NCBI RefSeq assembly: GCF_024763615.1 | Contig: NC_077224.1 | Location: 59,530,712 to 59,594,711 of the forward strand | Direction: 5' to 3' | Source of the DNA: Phlebotomus papatasi | Taxonomy: Eukaryota; Arthropoda; Insecta; Diptera; Psychodidae | DNA: 64,000 bases | Part shown: positions 21,357 through 34,217 of the stretch, piece by piece | Layout: each line of letters opens with the position of its first letter | How positions within the stretch are numbered: the first letter of the stretch is position 1 | Notes under the pieces: generated by a model | What the model saw: the letters and a program-made list of their open reading frames with translations, nothing else | Database searches by the model: none | What the model was told of the DNA's origin: nothing | Made by a program: the position numbers and the translations under genes

Positions 21357-22074
21357 ATGGAAGATCCATCCAATTACCACCGACAGAAGCGTCTTTGGGA
21401 AATGTATGGACGAGCACTGGTGACAATCTCAATCTTAGGACTCATAACAGTTGCTCTCTACGTTGCTGCCCATCGTGCTCATGTTTTAAGTGATTTTATT
21501 GCTCGTGAACATGATTCAGGAACAAGAAATGGAGTTAGCAATGATCCCAGTCCCCCACTTGATCATGCTGTTAAATCCGTACCGATTGATGGAACACGAT
21601 CGAGACGATCAGCTTCATTTTTCACAGAAGCCGCTGCTGTTCCTAAAGATGATACCCCAAGAATTACTGCGTTACCAAAATTATTCCCATTGAATCACAA
21701 TGCGGCCAACATGCAAAAATCACGTGAAAATGCGATGAAATCGCACGATAGCAAGATCACTGAAGATCGCCGAAAAGATTCAAATCAGTGGATAAGTCAA
21801 ATTAGTTCAAGTAACATTAAGAGTTCACAAATACCAAAGATTACCGAAAGTACATCGACAAATAAGTCTCTATTGAGTGACGGTATCGAGACTTCGGATC
21901 CATTTGAAGCTACCGAACGCAGGAAGAGAGATCACATTATAATTCGCGAGGATGAGGGAATTGCAATTGTTGGACGTCTTCGGCATTCACATAAGAATTG
22001 TCTGGCATGCGTGATTACTCCACATCACTATCAATGGCCTCTACGTCCTGGCCAGAGGCCACACAAAGCATGTG
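21357..22074 (+). CDS. Isolated 5' exon: signal-anchor protein with two furin-type sites, possibly laminin alpha N-terminus
   Basis: The ORF starts at an ATG in good context (GACATGG) and runs 239 codons to a strong donor (TGTG|GTATGT), ending in phase 1. Residues 1-19 are basic. Residues about 20-38 form one hydrophobic segment with no obvious signal-peptidase site, so a type II signal anchor is likely. The rest is polar and low-complexity, with R-S-R-R at 81-84 and R-R-K-R at 188-191, both furin-type consensus sites. A small cysteine-containing tail follows (C215, C218, C239). Cleavage at the second site would release a protein starting at D192. No known domain is recognised. The next laminin exon (43379) needs a phase-1 donor, which this provides, but 21.3 kb and an assembly gap separate them. 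It could equally be the first exon of another gene. Existence as a coding exon is fairly sure; its link to laminin is inference. Confidence 0.7.
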
Positions 22075-22089
22075 GTATGTAAAATGTCT

Positions 22090-22589
22090 NNNNNNNNNNN
22101 NNNNNNNNNNNNNNNNNNNNNNNNNNNNNNNNNNNNNNNNNNNNNNNNNNNNNNNNNNNNNNNNNNNNNNNNNNNNNNNNNNNNNNNNNNNNNNNNNNNN
22201 NNNNNNNNNNNNNNNNNNNNNNNNNNNNNNNNNNNNNNNNNNNNNNNNNNNNNNNNNNNNNNNNNNNNNNNNNNNNNNNNNNNNNNNNNNNNNNNNNNNN
22301 NNNNNNNNNNNNNNNNNNNNNNNNNNNNNNNNNNNNNNNNNNNNNNNNNNNNNNNNNNNNNNNNNNNNNNNNNNNNNNNNNNNNNNNNNNNNNNNNNNNN
22401 NNNNNNNNNNNNNNNNNNNNNNNNNNNNNNNNNNNNNNNNNNNNNNNNNNNNNNNNNNNNNNNNNNNNNNNNNNNNNNNNNNNNNNNNNNNNNNNNNNNN
22501 NNNNNNNNNNNNNNNNNNNNNNNNNNNNNNNNNNNNNNNNNNNNNNNNNNNNNNNNNNNNNNNNNNNNNNNNNNNNNNNNNNNNNNNNN
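22090..22589. other. Assembly gap, 500 N
   Basis: An unbroken run of exactly 500 N begins 16 bases after the donor of the exon ending at 22074. The round number suggests a placeholder rather than a measured length, so an unknown amount of sequence, possibly several exons, could be missing. Confidence 0.99.
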
Positions 22590-24478
22590 GTCCAATATAT
22601 TATATTTGTGAAAGTAATGCATTCCTGAAACTGTCTAATTCCACTCTACACCACTTCCGCCACATTATCTGCTCATTTCTAAAAGCTTAACAATGCCACG
22701 CCTTCTCAAAAGTCACGCCCACTGTTGCATATTTTTCTACCCTGCATTTTTTTTTTATTTTCATCCAACGTCTCGAGAGTAAGGTGGGAATATTAGAATG
22801 TGCAAAAGTTAAAAAAATATAATTACCTCCACACAGTGTGACTACAATAGTTTAAACGACTAAATATTTCAAATTTTATTGAAAAAACAATTAAAATTGT
22901 AAGATAAAAGTTGACTTTTATTGGCCATAAATCTGAAACAACTTTTAACTGACCTCAATTTAAAAGTTACGCAATAAAAGCGCAAAATGCGTCCACGCTA
23001 TTGGAATCGCATTGTATATTCATGCTTTATAGAAATTTTATTAGGGGCGTGGCCTATTTTCTAAGATGCGGACCCATTCTGGTTCTGCTTAAGACTAGAT
23101 AAGCAGAAGTAATTTTCTTCAGGAGTTTTATATTATAAATTTATTAAACATAAAAAATTAAGAACTAAAATCTTTGTTGTGTGTAATCCAAACAGGGGCG
23201 TGGCCTAAAATTCTTTATAAGAGAACTTTCGCAGAACCTAAAATATCTATTTAGAAATCTATCCGAAAAGTCGAATTAAAGAAAAATTTAAATCGACTAT
23301 ACTCTACTGGAAACATTTCCACCATTTCCTCAAATATAAGAAAATACAAGACAAAGCTTTTAGGCAAATAAATTAGTTTAAAAGTCTTCTTGATAAAATT
23401 TATTTAAAATATTCAAATAATATTTTTCTGAAGATCAACGTTATTCGCGAATACTATTACAGCTATAGAGTGGCATTTGAAAATCTCCGCTAAAAAAATA
23501 GCAAATATATAATAAAACACATCGAAAGGTATTGTGTCATATAAATGTGTGTGAAAAAAATTCCAATTGTAGTATCATTAATAAAGTTGATGTCATATAT
23601 GATTTCACTCGATGAGATTCATAAATGCCGATCACATAACACAAATACATTGATGATATTTTCACTCATTCTTCATTCTGGATTATATGCAGGAAAAGAA
23701 GTTGAAAAAAAAACAATTACTCCAACCAGACCACACAAATTGATCGAGAAAATATTCGCCAAAGGGCCACAAGTCAACCAATATTACTGATTCAGTTGTA
23801 ACATAAAAATTAATCCCTCATCGTCCATCATTAAAAAGAGTTTAATTTCCATAATTTTATCAAATAAGCGTCTCATTGCATGCAATTTCTTTATTGGTGA
23901 TTCCATAGTCTTTACGATTCTCAAGTTACTCATTCATGTTCTCTATATTTTTGTACATTTCGGAGTAATAACCCATTCATTTTCACTCATCTTCTTGAGA
24001 ACATAATAATTCCTTCTTTGTGGACACAGTCCACGGTCGCATTTATTAGTCAAAGAGAACATCTTCATTCTCAATCGCAAGACATCCGTCTTATGACCAG
24101 TCAAGCGATAAAAGACATTATTATTTTACACATGAGAATGCAAAGTAAGTTTTTTTTCTTTAAAGAAGAATTACACTGAAAAAATCTTATATTACAGGCT
24201 CAATACAAAGCTTTTTCATCCAAAAATAAGCTTTTGTGCAAAATCCAAAAATCTTTCATTTAAACCTGTTTAATATTTATTGATTCTGAAAAGCATCTCG
24301 ACTGAAGTATTAGTCTTAAATGGAAATTTTGATACTTTTTATAAAATTTTAGTTTAAGAATTTAACGATTTTGGTTTAAAATTCTACAAATTTGGGTGAA
24401 ATAAATAAAGTTTCACCCTATGTTAGTCGAAAGAACTATAATGAAACTCTAATATTACAATTTTCAGTCACATAATAG
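22590..24478. other. AT-rich DNA after the gap, no laminin exon seen
   Basis: I looked for LE-type cysteine spacing and found none. Only short frames are present. Confidence 0.6.
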
Positions 24479-25515
24479 TACAATGAGAGAAATCCGAAAA
24501 GGTTAAAATAACATTACGGAAATGTTAATTGTACCCTGCATTATTGATCCGAAATCGGTGTAAATATTACCCTTTTTAGGTGTATTAGGGGTTAAATTAA
24601 TCCTTTTTCATGTTTATTTTACCCTTCACACTTCGTAGAACCCTAACTAAAAGTGTCACGGAAGGACCAAGTGGCAGCCGCTGCCATTTATCGGATTTTA
24701 CAAAATATTTTGATATTTTTACTTATATTTTGATATTCGAAGCTTTAGTCAGTTCTTTTTTGGTGTCTGAATCAGAAATTTCACCTCCTTGGGTACTGTA
24801 TCTAAAGATTTTTAACCATTCGATGTTTTTATATTTACCAGAAACATGGAGTAAGGGAAAGTAGTCTGCCTTTGAATGCGGCAGCCTTTAAATATTTCAT
24901 TTTTTCTCTTATTTTTTCAAAGCAAAAATTCTACTTTATGAACAATAGTTAATACTATTAACTATTTTCTATCAACTTCGCTTAACAAAATGGATTTTGA
25001 GCTTTGGGAAGTAAGAGAAAAATTGAATAATTCCCAAAATTATTCATATTTCACAGTTCAATATTTCCCATAATTCTTCTCAATAATTTGCAAAACACTT
25101 TCAATTTGTACTTTTAAGGCTTTTATACACTAACAATCAATAAAATTACATCTGCAGAACGTCAAACTTCCATATAAAATGCATATGGCAGCGACTGCCA
25201 CTTGGTCCTTCCGAGTGCAGTTTTTTGTTTTTGCAACATATTTACATTAATATTTAATTTTTATTAAAAATTTTATAATGAAAAAATAGCCAGATAAATT
25301 CTGCATGCATTTGATCAGGCCTCCAGGTGAAATGATATATTCTTCACTATAAAAAATTAAATTGAAAACTAAATTGGCAGCGGCTGCCACTAGGGTCCTT
25401 CCAAGTGTTAAAAAGGTGTAAAATTAACATTAAAAATGTTGATATATTTTTGCACATAAAAAGTGTTAAAGTTATGAGGAAAAAAAGTTAATCGTACCCT
25501 CTTTTTTTCTCAGTG
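24479..25515 (+). mobile_element. MITE family J copy, split by element T
   Basis: The left part (24479-24624) and right part (25412-25515) match the uninterrupted copy at 56403-56654. The junctions fall at that copy's internal TTAA. Confidence 0.88.
24629..25407 (+). mobile_element. TTAA-flanked element T, copy 2
   Basis: Same ends and interior as 9226-10284. The flanking site is TTCA (mutated TTAA) on the left and TTAA at 25408-25411 on the right. It carries an extra segment resembling the GTCTGCCTTTGAA end of the element at 55005-55977 (about 24850-24900). Confidence 0.85.
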
Positions 25516-25799
25516 TACTTGAGAATCGTCTACCATATAAAATTCTCTAACTTTCTCTCAGTAAAGGAATTTTCTATAAAACTACACTCGCGAGGCAGTG
25601 CCATTCCCTTATATTTGGTTAGCACTTTTTGTTGGATTCAGCAAAAATATACTGAAAATTACGCTTTTTTCAGCTAACTATGCTCACTGGGTTATCATTT
25701 CGCATGGTTTTTGAGTGTAATAGTTATTACAGTGGTACAGTTATAGATCAAATTGATTCATAAATTCTTGAACCATTCCGAAATAAAAGATCATGTAAA

Positions 25800-26700
25800 A
25801 ATGTACATTTTAGAATATTTTAGCACGAGTAACAAGCATAGAGACAAATAAAAAAAATTTATAAATGTACCGATTCATTTCCGATTTAAAAAATTTCAAA
25901 GCGCATCAAAAAGCCTCAAAAGCCCTAATTAAGGCAATTGCGTTGAGAAAAAAAAATTATGTGGTTGAATTTTGACCTTTGAAAAATCGTTATCGAAATG
26001 TGTTTCCATCGGGTGTTTATGGCCAAAATATTCACCTTGACTACCTCCAAAACGATCAAAACATATACGAATATGATAAAAACAATCTATGAGCCGTTTT
26101 CGAAATACACCAAGAGGATAGGAGGGGGTGAGGGCAAAAAGGCAAAAGACTGTCTTAGATAATATTGACATATAGGGGGGTCGTCGAAGACCGGACATCA
26201 ATATCCCTTACGGTTTGTCGTCTAGTCGTGTCACAAGTTTTCGAATAAATAAAAAAGATTTTTGAAAAATATTTGAGAAAGGTACATCAATTACGAGTAT
26301 TTTACCGATTCATTACGGATTGAGTTTGATGGGGCGCAGTTGAAAATTTCAAGATCTCCTAAAAAAATTTAAATTCAAGCAAATAGTTTGAAAAATAGGC
26401 CCGACAAAGTGATTTAACTTTGACCTTCGAAAAATCGTTATCAAAATGTTTTTCCATCGGGTGTCTATGGCCGAAATATTCCTCTTGACTACCTCCAAAA
26501 CGATCAAAACTTATTCGATAATATGAAAAAAAATTATGAGCCGTTTTCGATATAGACCGAAAAGCATGATGTTGGAGAGGAAGGATGCGAGTGAGAGGAA
26601 AAAGAAAAAAAAGTCTGACTATAATCACCGAAGAGGGGAATCACCGAAGACCAGAAGTCGATAACTTACCGTTTGTGCTCCAAGCCGGTGATAAGGTGAA
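25800..26700 (-). repeat. Two adjacent F-family repeat copies
   Basis: Two direct copies (about 25830-26225 and 26270-26670) share blocks such as ATTCACCTTGACTACCTCCA / CCTCTTGACTACCTCCAAAA and the GAAGACCGGA end. They are in the orientation opposite to the copy at 7800-8330. Confidence 0.7.
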
Positions 26701-27034
26701 AAAAAGTGAATTATATAACTGCTCTTTCTTTGAGTTCGAGCAGTAAAATTAAATGACAAAACTCAGGAGAAAAAAAGTATTTTAATTGTTGCATATTATT
26801 TTATTGTCAAAATTTTTATATGTTTTTGTTTACTGTAGATTTAAAAACTGCATCATAGTTTTTAAATAATATAAGAAGACTTGAAAAAATGTTGACCTTA
26901 GTATTCCAAAATCGATAATCTGTTAATATCAAATTTTGTTTTAAATAAATAATTGGTAAATATAATTTAAATTTTTAGCCAGTTTTTATAGGTCAGTAAA
27001 TGCATTAGGCTGTTCTATCAAAAATTCAGTAATC

Positions 27035-27248
27035 GGGGAAGTTTTTCAGGCTTCACACAGACTCCACCTTCAAACACTTCATTTTTTCCCCAAATTTCTT
27101 TAATGAATCTGACTTATGGCAATATATGTATTTTAATAGTTATAGTATAAAGTCATACATTTCCTGAAGAAAAGTCAGATTCATTAAAGTAATATGGGAA
27201 AAAATTAAATGTACGAAGCCAGAGTATGCAGCCTAAAAACCTTCCCCT
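27035..27248. mobile_element. MITE (GGGGAAGTTTTTCAGGCT ends)
   Basis: The left end is mirrored by AGCCTAAAAACCTTCCCC, and both arms share a GAATCTGACTT/AAGTCAGATTC subterminal motif. Confidence 0.78.
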
Positions 27249-27249
27249 T

Positions 27250-28746
27250 AATTTGTTTTATTACGATGTGCTACTTCCGCAATCCATTAAAAATAAGCAA
27301 ATGAAAATTAATGAATGAATGTGCTACACTGCGTCTGCCGCCGGTTTATCAGGCAATCTTCTTTGGTATAAGTCTGAAAATCTAAATAACTACCCATTTA
27401 TGCAGCAATATTAATTTTTATATCATTAATATTTCTTCTGTAATTGATTTTTTCATTAACAACTTCAATCAGAAGACTCACTCAATAAACACTTAAAAAA
27501 AAAGAATCTCAGGTAAAAAACGTGTTGTGTAAATTTACGCGGATGATCATTAAGGAAATAATACCTACGGTAATCGTAGTAATTATTTTTTCTCTGTGTA
27601 CTGGCTGAGGCATTTATAGTGTTAGACAGACAGCTCTATATATATCAGAGAGGTATAATGAAAAATGTTATCTATAGATGAGATGAAGATAAAATATGTA
27701 AAATATATGTAGATAACCCACGACTTTGGTATGTAGCATTATGTGGAATAGTGGTATATCAGAGGTCTGGTCAAGAATTGATGTAAATAATAGATCCACT
27801 TAACATTTTATTGCAATGTATAATGAGAGTTGTGTGAAAATGAAAAGTTTAGAGGAGTATATAAAGGAACAAAAACTATGGTTCTTTGCCTTTGTTTTAA
27901 GTACTTGCCAAGAGAAATTGCCTGCAATATGTTGGATGATAAATTTGTGTGTAAGCAAGTATTTCTCGCTTACAAATTCTTTTCGACGCGAGCAACCGAC
28001 CTTAATTACATATCTCATTCACTGTTTCCTTCTTGCCACTTTATACAGATTTCGTGATTGCATCTTTCACACCTTTCGCCACTGCTGTGAATTCATCGAA
28101 AAGTGCAAAAATAGATTTCGCTAGATTATTGTGTATACCAATAAGTAATGTAAGGGGTTTATATCTGGTAGAGAAATCATACCGCGTGAGGTACAATTTT
28201 ATCTGAATTCTGACGAAGAGGTTGGTCACCTTAAAATGAAAACTTCGTCACCCACTTTATATAAAAAAGCTCTACCTTTCCTTTTCCCCAAACAATCTTG
28301 ATATTTTTTTCGCTTACATTAGACACACAGTAGTGGGAATATAAATTAAACCAAGACCATTATACAAAAATTCTATATGCCGTCATTCGTTTATTGTAGG
28401 GTCAAGGCTTCTTTTCGTGCCACTAAGCTGATAAAAATTTAAATTAGAAACATTTAGAATTTTACTGAGGGATAAATAAAGGATTAGAATTTTCTATATT
28501 TCCATTCGAGATAACATTTATTATTAAAAAATTAAAATGGTAGTCTTGTAAAATCAAAAGTATTATTAATATTTTGTAATAAACTATCAAAAACGAGACT
28601 TTTTAGTTGAAAATGAAAGTTTAGCGAAACTTTGTTAAAGTTTCTAAATCTATTAATGGCATTTTCCTTGTACCACTGTGAATGGTGCAAGTGTACTTCT
28701 GTATAACGTGTTACATCCATTAAGATCCTCTAAATATTCCTTAAAT
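27250..28746. other. AT-rich DNA, nothing firmly recognised
   Basis: Overlapping short frames on both strands around 27816-28229 lack a recognisable domain or splice frame. Confidence 0.5.
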
Positions 28747-29028
28747 CAACCCCCTGGCAAGTTGCCTGAAATTTGAAGTCACTTTCTCATACTTCGATTT
28801 AAATTTATATGGGAATTTTTTTTGCACTCGCCTACTGTTATGCTAAATATTTAAAAAGTGAGAAGTTTTTCCATATTATAATATACCTTTCCGTATGAAG
28901 GGATAAATATACTAAATTTTTGTTTAAATAAATTTTTTCCTCGGAGCACTATGAGCTGAGTCCGAGATCAATTTAGGAATTGGCTTCAAATAGCTCCATA
29001 TAAAAAGGCCAACTTGCCAGGGAGTTGT
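28747..29028. mobile_element. MITE (CAACCCCCTGGCAAGTTG ends)
   Basis: CCCTGGCAAGTTGCCTG on the left is mirrored by GCCAACTTGCCAGGG on the right; the interior is AT-rich. Confidence 0.75.
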
Positions 29029-29829
29029 TTTAAATGATTTTTTTTCTGTTTTCTTAAAATAAATCCAAGTGATTGAAAACATTGTATAGAACTCATGACT
29101 GGATTTATGAGCTTTCTTTTTAAAGTTTCATAATATTAATTGGAATTTAAAATTTTCAAACAAAATTTAGCAAATTGATGCACTGATCGGTCGGATACTC
29201 TAAAATAGTTTTATAAAAAACACATAAAAATTTAATACTTCAGTTATGAGATAAAAATAGCTAAAAAATCTTATGTCACATTTTTAGTACAGGGATTAAA
29301 AATGCAAAATGTAACGTAAATATTAAAGATGTCCTATTGCGGACTTGAAACTTAGTGAAGATTGAAAGGTCCTCTTCAGCTACGGGGAATTAAAGGAAAT
29401 TTAAACAATTGTGACATTTCAATTTTAAGCTTGTTATTGAAAAGTTTGCTCCCTTTCAAAATTAAAAATATTTATTAGAGAATACAAAAGGATCTTAAAA
29501 TGCTGATTTAAAAATTTAACTTTTAAGGTTTATTCTTAAAATTGAGAAAATAATTAAACTGACAAGGTTTTCAGTTATAAAGTTTAGATGAGTTTCACCC
29601 AAGAGGTTTAATTCAGTTCCTGAAGGTCTTGAAATCTTAAATAACAATCAATTTTAATGATTTTCGAAATGGAATAATTCATTTGCCCTTATTATTTAAT
29701 TCTAAAAATTTAAATCTTATCGAGGTAGTCATCTTTGGTTAGACCTCTAAAAAAAATAATAAAATAAAATAAAATAGAATAAATTTTTTTGAAAAACCAT
29801 CTATAAAATTTAATTAAAGACATTAATTA

Positions 29830-29955
29830 TGTCCTAGACACACTTACGACTTAAGCCCAGAAACGGATTTACGTAATTATGATCAAAATAATGATCACAT
29901 TACATTTCATCGGTTTCTGAGTAATCCGACTTTCGGCTTAAGCCGAGAAACCATT
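29830..29955. mobile_element. Inverted-repeat relic (GTCCTAGACACACTTACGAC arm)
   Basis: Carries the same CTAGACA and GGCTTAAGCCGAGA motifs as 16060-16190 and 49215-49560, in shortened form. Confidence 0.5.
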
Positions 29956-29974
29956 TGCTGTTTTCTGGATGTCC

Positions 29975-30320
29975 TTCTGGGTAATTGTCATGTCTTCTGT
30001 TTGGAAGGGTTCGGCCAGGGTTCGAGGACCCATAGCGCCTAAAGTTCAAGGTGACTGCCTCTATCGGTCACTTTTCGTAAAAGGCGTCACTTTGTTTAAT
30101 TCTCTTCCGAGTGATAGCCATATTTCTGTGTCTGGCATCTGCAATTTCTTTCTTCCGGTAGGACCCTAGAAGAAATTAATTTGTTTCTTAAACGGTCCTC
30201 GCTTAAATTTTTTTTATTCATTCTTCCTATGTTTCTCTTTTCACTTTAATTTTTCTTTTTTATCATTATTGTTGTAAGAGGAATGACCCTTTTTTGTGAT
30301 TGATTAAAGGGTCCGTAAAA
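29975..30320 (+). pseudogene. Fragment of a non-LTR retrotransposon reverse-transcriptase C-terminus
   Basis: One frame reads KGVTLFNSLPSD, a motif typical of LINE ORF2 C-termini (x-F-x-K-G-V-x-L-F-N-S-L-P). After an apparent frameshift, LEEINLFLKRSSLKFFL continues in another frame, matching the usual F-K-x-x-L-K x L tail. It is short and broken. A directly adjacent inverted repeat (29830-29955) suggests a composite insertion. Confidence 0.5.
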
Positions 30321-31075
30321 GTCCCTACTGCATATGGGGTAGTTTCAAGTAAAATTGGGGCAGTTTCCGATGAGTAAAAATCAGTCTTTTTTAAACTCTT
30401 AAAAAAGCTTAAATTAAATTACTAAATTAAGTCCTTGTTACAAGATTTTACTTCCGTTCATTAATCAGTAAATATATAATAATTTATCGTTGTTACATTG
30501 CTGATTATTTGCCCGTTTAAAAATGCCGTGGAAGATATTGAAGTGATTAACCCAGGGATTGCCTCCCTTTGTTTATTAGTAAACCTGTTAAATATTATTG
30601 ATAATTATTATAAAACCTAGAAATATTTTTATATAATAATTTCAATTTATTTATTTCGAAATAAATAAAATACTCCTCAAAACATTAAAAAAAAGTACAG
30701 ATTTTCGTGTTTATATCACTATGAAATAAATGTTACACTACAACTATATTCACATTTTGAAAGCGCTAGAAAACCTAAAAAAAAATAGTTTTTTTTAAAT
30801 TAATTTCATACTTTTATCATTGTGTTTTATTTTAGTATATTGAACTTTGTTTTGAAAAATCCTCTTAGTCTAAACAGTTTTGAATTAAAACAATCAAATA
30901 TTGTATATTGTACACAGAAAAATGCTTCATGATTATACATAAAACGACTCCATTTTTTGAAAATTATAACTTTTTTTCATAAACACTAATTCCTAAAAAA
31001 ATAATATAATGAAATTTTATGTAGCTAAATACAACTTCTGCGAATACAATGATTTTATTGAACAAGGGACTTAGG

Positions 31076-31270
31076 GTAGGAGGAAGTAGGACATCTTTGA
31101 AAGTGGGGCACCTGTGTAATTGGGATTTTTCTCCTATGTTTAAGTGGAACTGAGCCATATCATAATGTAATTTAGCTTCTCAACTTGTTTGTGTAGCTAT
31201 ATTATATCACAATAAGGCCCAATTTTAATTAAAAATAGGTTCCCAATTTCAAAGGTGCCCCACTTCCCTC
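31076..31270. mobile_element. MITE family E, copy 3 (diverged)
   Basis: GGAAGTAGGACATCTTTGAA opens it and AAAGGTGCCCCACTTCCCTC closes it. The internal TTTAGCTTCTCAACTTGTTT matches the other copies. Confidence 0.82.
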
Positions 31271-31271
31271 T

Positions 31272-31690
31272 AACTGTATCAAATTTCGGCATAGTAGCAT
31301 CTAGCATGTAAACGTCAAAGTCTTAAGTTTGAAATGTAATATTTTTAATACAAATTGATTTTTTGTTACTTCTTTTTAAGAAGTCTTGCTTGGAAACTTG
31401 TAGATAGTTTATCGTTTTTGTATTCTATAAAATTATTCTAAATACATTTTAAAATGAATAAAAAATATATAGACATATAGCTTTGGGTAATATTTCGGAC
31501 ACCTTGATTCTCATAGTTCCTTGCCCTTCCAGAATACTTCCAAAGTCTTTTTCACATCATCTTGTCTGTCGAAGCGGTTTTTTTGTTTTTGCATCGTATA
31601 ATATCAAAAGTATGTAAAAACTAAAAATTCGTGGAAATTTGAGGTACAAAAAAGTGGCCGAAATTGCAAGCTGGTCGAAAGTCAGCCTAA
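31272..31690. mobile_element. MITE family A, diverged copy
   Basis: It lacks clean ends but carries the ATCAAATTTCGGCATAGTAG start, the AAGTTTGAAATGTAATA block and the GGCCGAAATTGCAAGCTGG end. It directly abuts a family E copy. Confidence 0.75.
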
Positions 31691-34002
31691 GTATTGCTTT
31701 ATTAATATGAAAAAACAAGAACCTAAAGCTAAGAGAAGCTTTATTCATGTAAAAGGTCTGAAGCGTTATTTTCACAATTTTGACAAATTACTAAGTAATT
31801 TATTAATTTAGAAGTAAATCAGCAAATATTAAAAAAAACAGCTATGGAAAATCTCATTCAATTTCAATTTTTTTTATATAATTTAAATTGTTTTGGTTAA
31901 AATTAAATACATTACAATGTTAGTAAATAAGTTTATTTGGAGCAATCGCTTTTTGAAGCGTTTTGGAAAAAATAACATTCACACTACAAACTAGTTAAAC
32001 GGCAAAATTCTTAGTAATTACGTTCTTAAAGTGGCAAAAGGGATGTCTTGACTCTATGCATAAAATAAAACATTAGTGCGTATTGAGATAAGAAAAGTGG
32101 AATTTATTTTGAGAAACATTTTCCATATGTATTCAAATCATAGATTATTTGCACACGTAACGAAATATATTTTTCCATCTGAGAGAAAATTGCGAATTTG
32201 GGTCATTTAGAATTTCAAACTTCCACATAACTCTGTAACCCTTTTCCCTCCTTCTTGCTCTCCTCCAATTAATCATGCTGAGATGTTAGTGTCTATTATC
32301 TTGTTTATTATTGTTATACGCACTAAATTCACTCAATAAAACATCCAATACAAATGAGAATTTTCTGGGTATAAACCCATTTATATGCCTTTTTACCATT
32401 TAAACTATACGGCACGCCTTTAAAGATCAAGAAAGAAGGAAAGAGTATTTAACTTCTTTTAGGAATTAAATCGTCCAGCATCTTACACAATTTGTTCCAT
32501 TTCCAGTCAAACATGAACTAAACAAGTGAATGAAGAAAAATAAGAGCTATTCGAGAATGTAGAGGAAAGGGTTTAATAAAAAAAAAGCACGCAGCGTGAA
32601 ACATTTAACTGTTTCAGGATTGACAACACTGGAGGTATATATACGTGTCATTTGTTGTAAATTGATAAATAGGCGGACAATAATACGATATGTGACAAGA
32701 TTATATAGATATATAGCACGAACGAAGGCCTATTCTAACAAGGGAAAAAAAGTTGCAAAGAAACAAGCAAAAGAAGTAACAAAAAAAGGAAAATCCAACG
32801 TGGGTTGAACATGAATTATGCTAATTTCATTCTTTTTTTTTTTTTGAATGAATCTCACATACTTATTTTGGTTTATCATTCCAATAGTGGAAGGAGAAAG
32901 AATCTCTATTGCTGAATATAAGATAATTCAATTCACACCTTCTCAAAAAAAATTTCTATTTTTGCAACTCGTATACCTGAAAGAATACACATTTCTCACC
33001 TGAGATTTCAAATTTATCGTATATACCTATATAGATACTCTTTCACTCAACATGATCAATAATATTAAACATCCACCTTGTACTATTGATCGTAAGAGTC
33101 TTTCATTAAATCATCGTGTCGCTGAGTTATTTTATCATCTCACATTTCTTCTAAGTTTAACCACATCTTCTTAGAAACTATCATGGATAGATTTATAGTG
33201 AAATTTTCCACATACTCTGCACGGAAAACTAATATATAGATATATGACTATGAACATCTGGATTGAAGAAATAGAAATTTGAGCCACTTTAAACTTATTT
33301 ATTTTAGCATTTTCATTTCATTTATCCACTCACATGCAAATATTCATCACTCTGCAAATAATGTACATGTTATTAATGTAATATATGTAAATAATAGTGC
33401 TTATACTGCAAAATTAACTCAAATGTCTCATGTACACTTGATCATATTAATTTCACTACGAGGAATGGAATATTGAAATGATATTTTTCATTTTTTAAGA
33501 GAAGAAAATTATGTAAAACACTGAGTGAATTTTAGGGTTCCTATCATAAATAAAGGCATGGGTTTTCTAAAAAAAAATGTTTTCAAATCTCCAAGAAAAA
33601 CTCAAAATGAAAAGCTTTTCGCACTTCCGTATTTGTATATGCCCAATTATCTAGGTTGCTTTACACGAATCTCAATGTTATCATTACCAAATTGATTGAA
33701 TATATCCAGCAGTTTTTTCTCTTCATTGTAGAAAAGAAAATTGTATACACAAATATATATATGGCGACCGTATTTAACATAATGAAAGGTGTTAATGGTG
33801 TTATAAAAAAAAACTGATGGACTCTCATCACTTTGCAAAGATGTTTATCGACTTTAGAGGAAAACACGAGAAGCACGTTCATGAAGTTTTTTACAATACT
33901 TTAGAAGAAAGTTTATTTTAACAGTTATTTGCTTCATAGCTTTTAAAATGCTTTCAAAAAAAAATGATATTATTTTATTTAAACATAGAAAAAATTACTA
34001 TT
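31691..34002. other. AT-rich DNA, nothing recognised
   Basis: Includes simple TATA-rich and poly-T runs. No element ends identified. Confidence 0.55.
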
Positions 34003-34004
34003 TA

Positions 34005-34217
34005 GGGTAAAATGGGGTAATTTGGAACTATTTGCAATTTGGGACGAGATTTTCTCAGTGTTTTAGAGATTCAAAAGAAAGAAATCTGTTTCTTTTCATC
34101 TTAAACGTCTTTTTCTTCTATTTTACGGTCTTTGTTTTCTCTTTGCTCATTCTGAAACAGTGAGAAAATCTCAAATGTCCCAAATTGTAAATGGTTCCAA
34201 ATTACCAAATTTTACCC
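34005..34217. mobile_element. MITE family G, TA-flanked (GGGTAAAATGGGGTAATTTG ends)
   Basis: Left end as named, right end CAAATTTTACCC, with GGAAC/GTTCC and TTTGGGAC/GTCCCAAA inside both arms. TA flanks at 34003-34004 and 34218-34219. Confidence 0.88.

Noticed and set aside
28041..28229. Minus-strand 62-codon frame ending FDEFTAVAKGVKDAITKSV
   Set aside because: Looks mildly protein-like, but there is no homolog I recognise, no splice signals and overlapping frames on the other strand.
32596..32808. Lysine-rich 70-codon frame
   Set aside because: Composition is driven by A-rich sequence. No start context, domain or repeat support.
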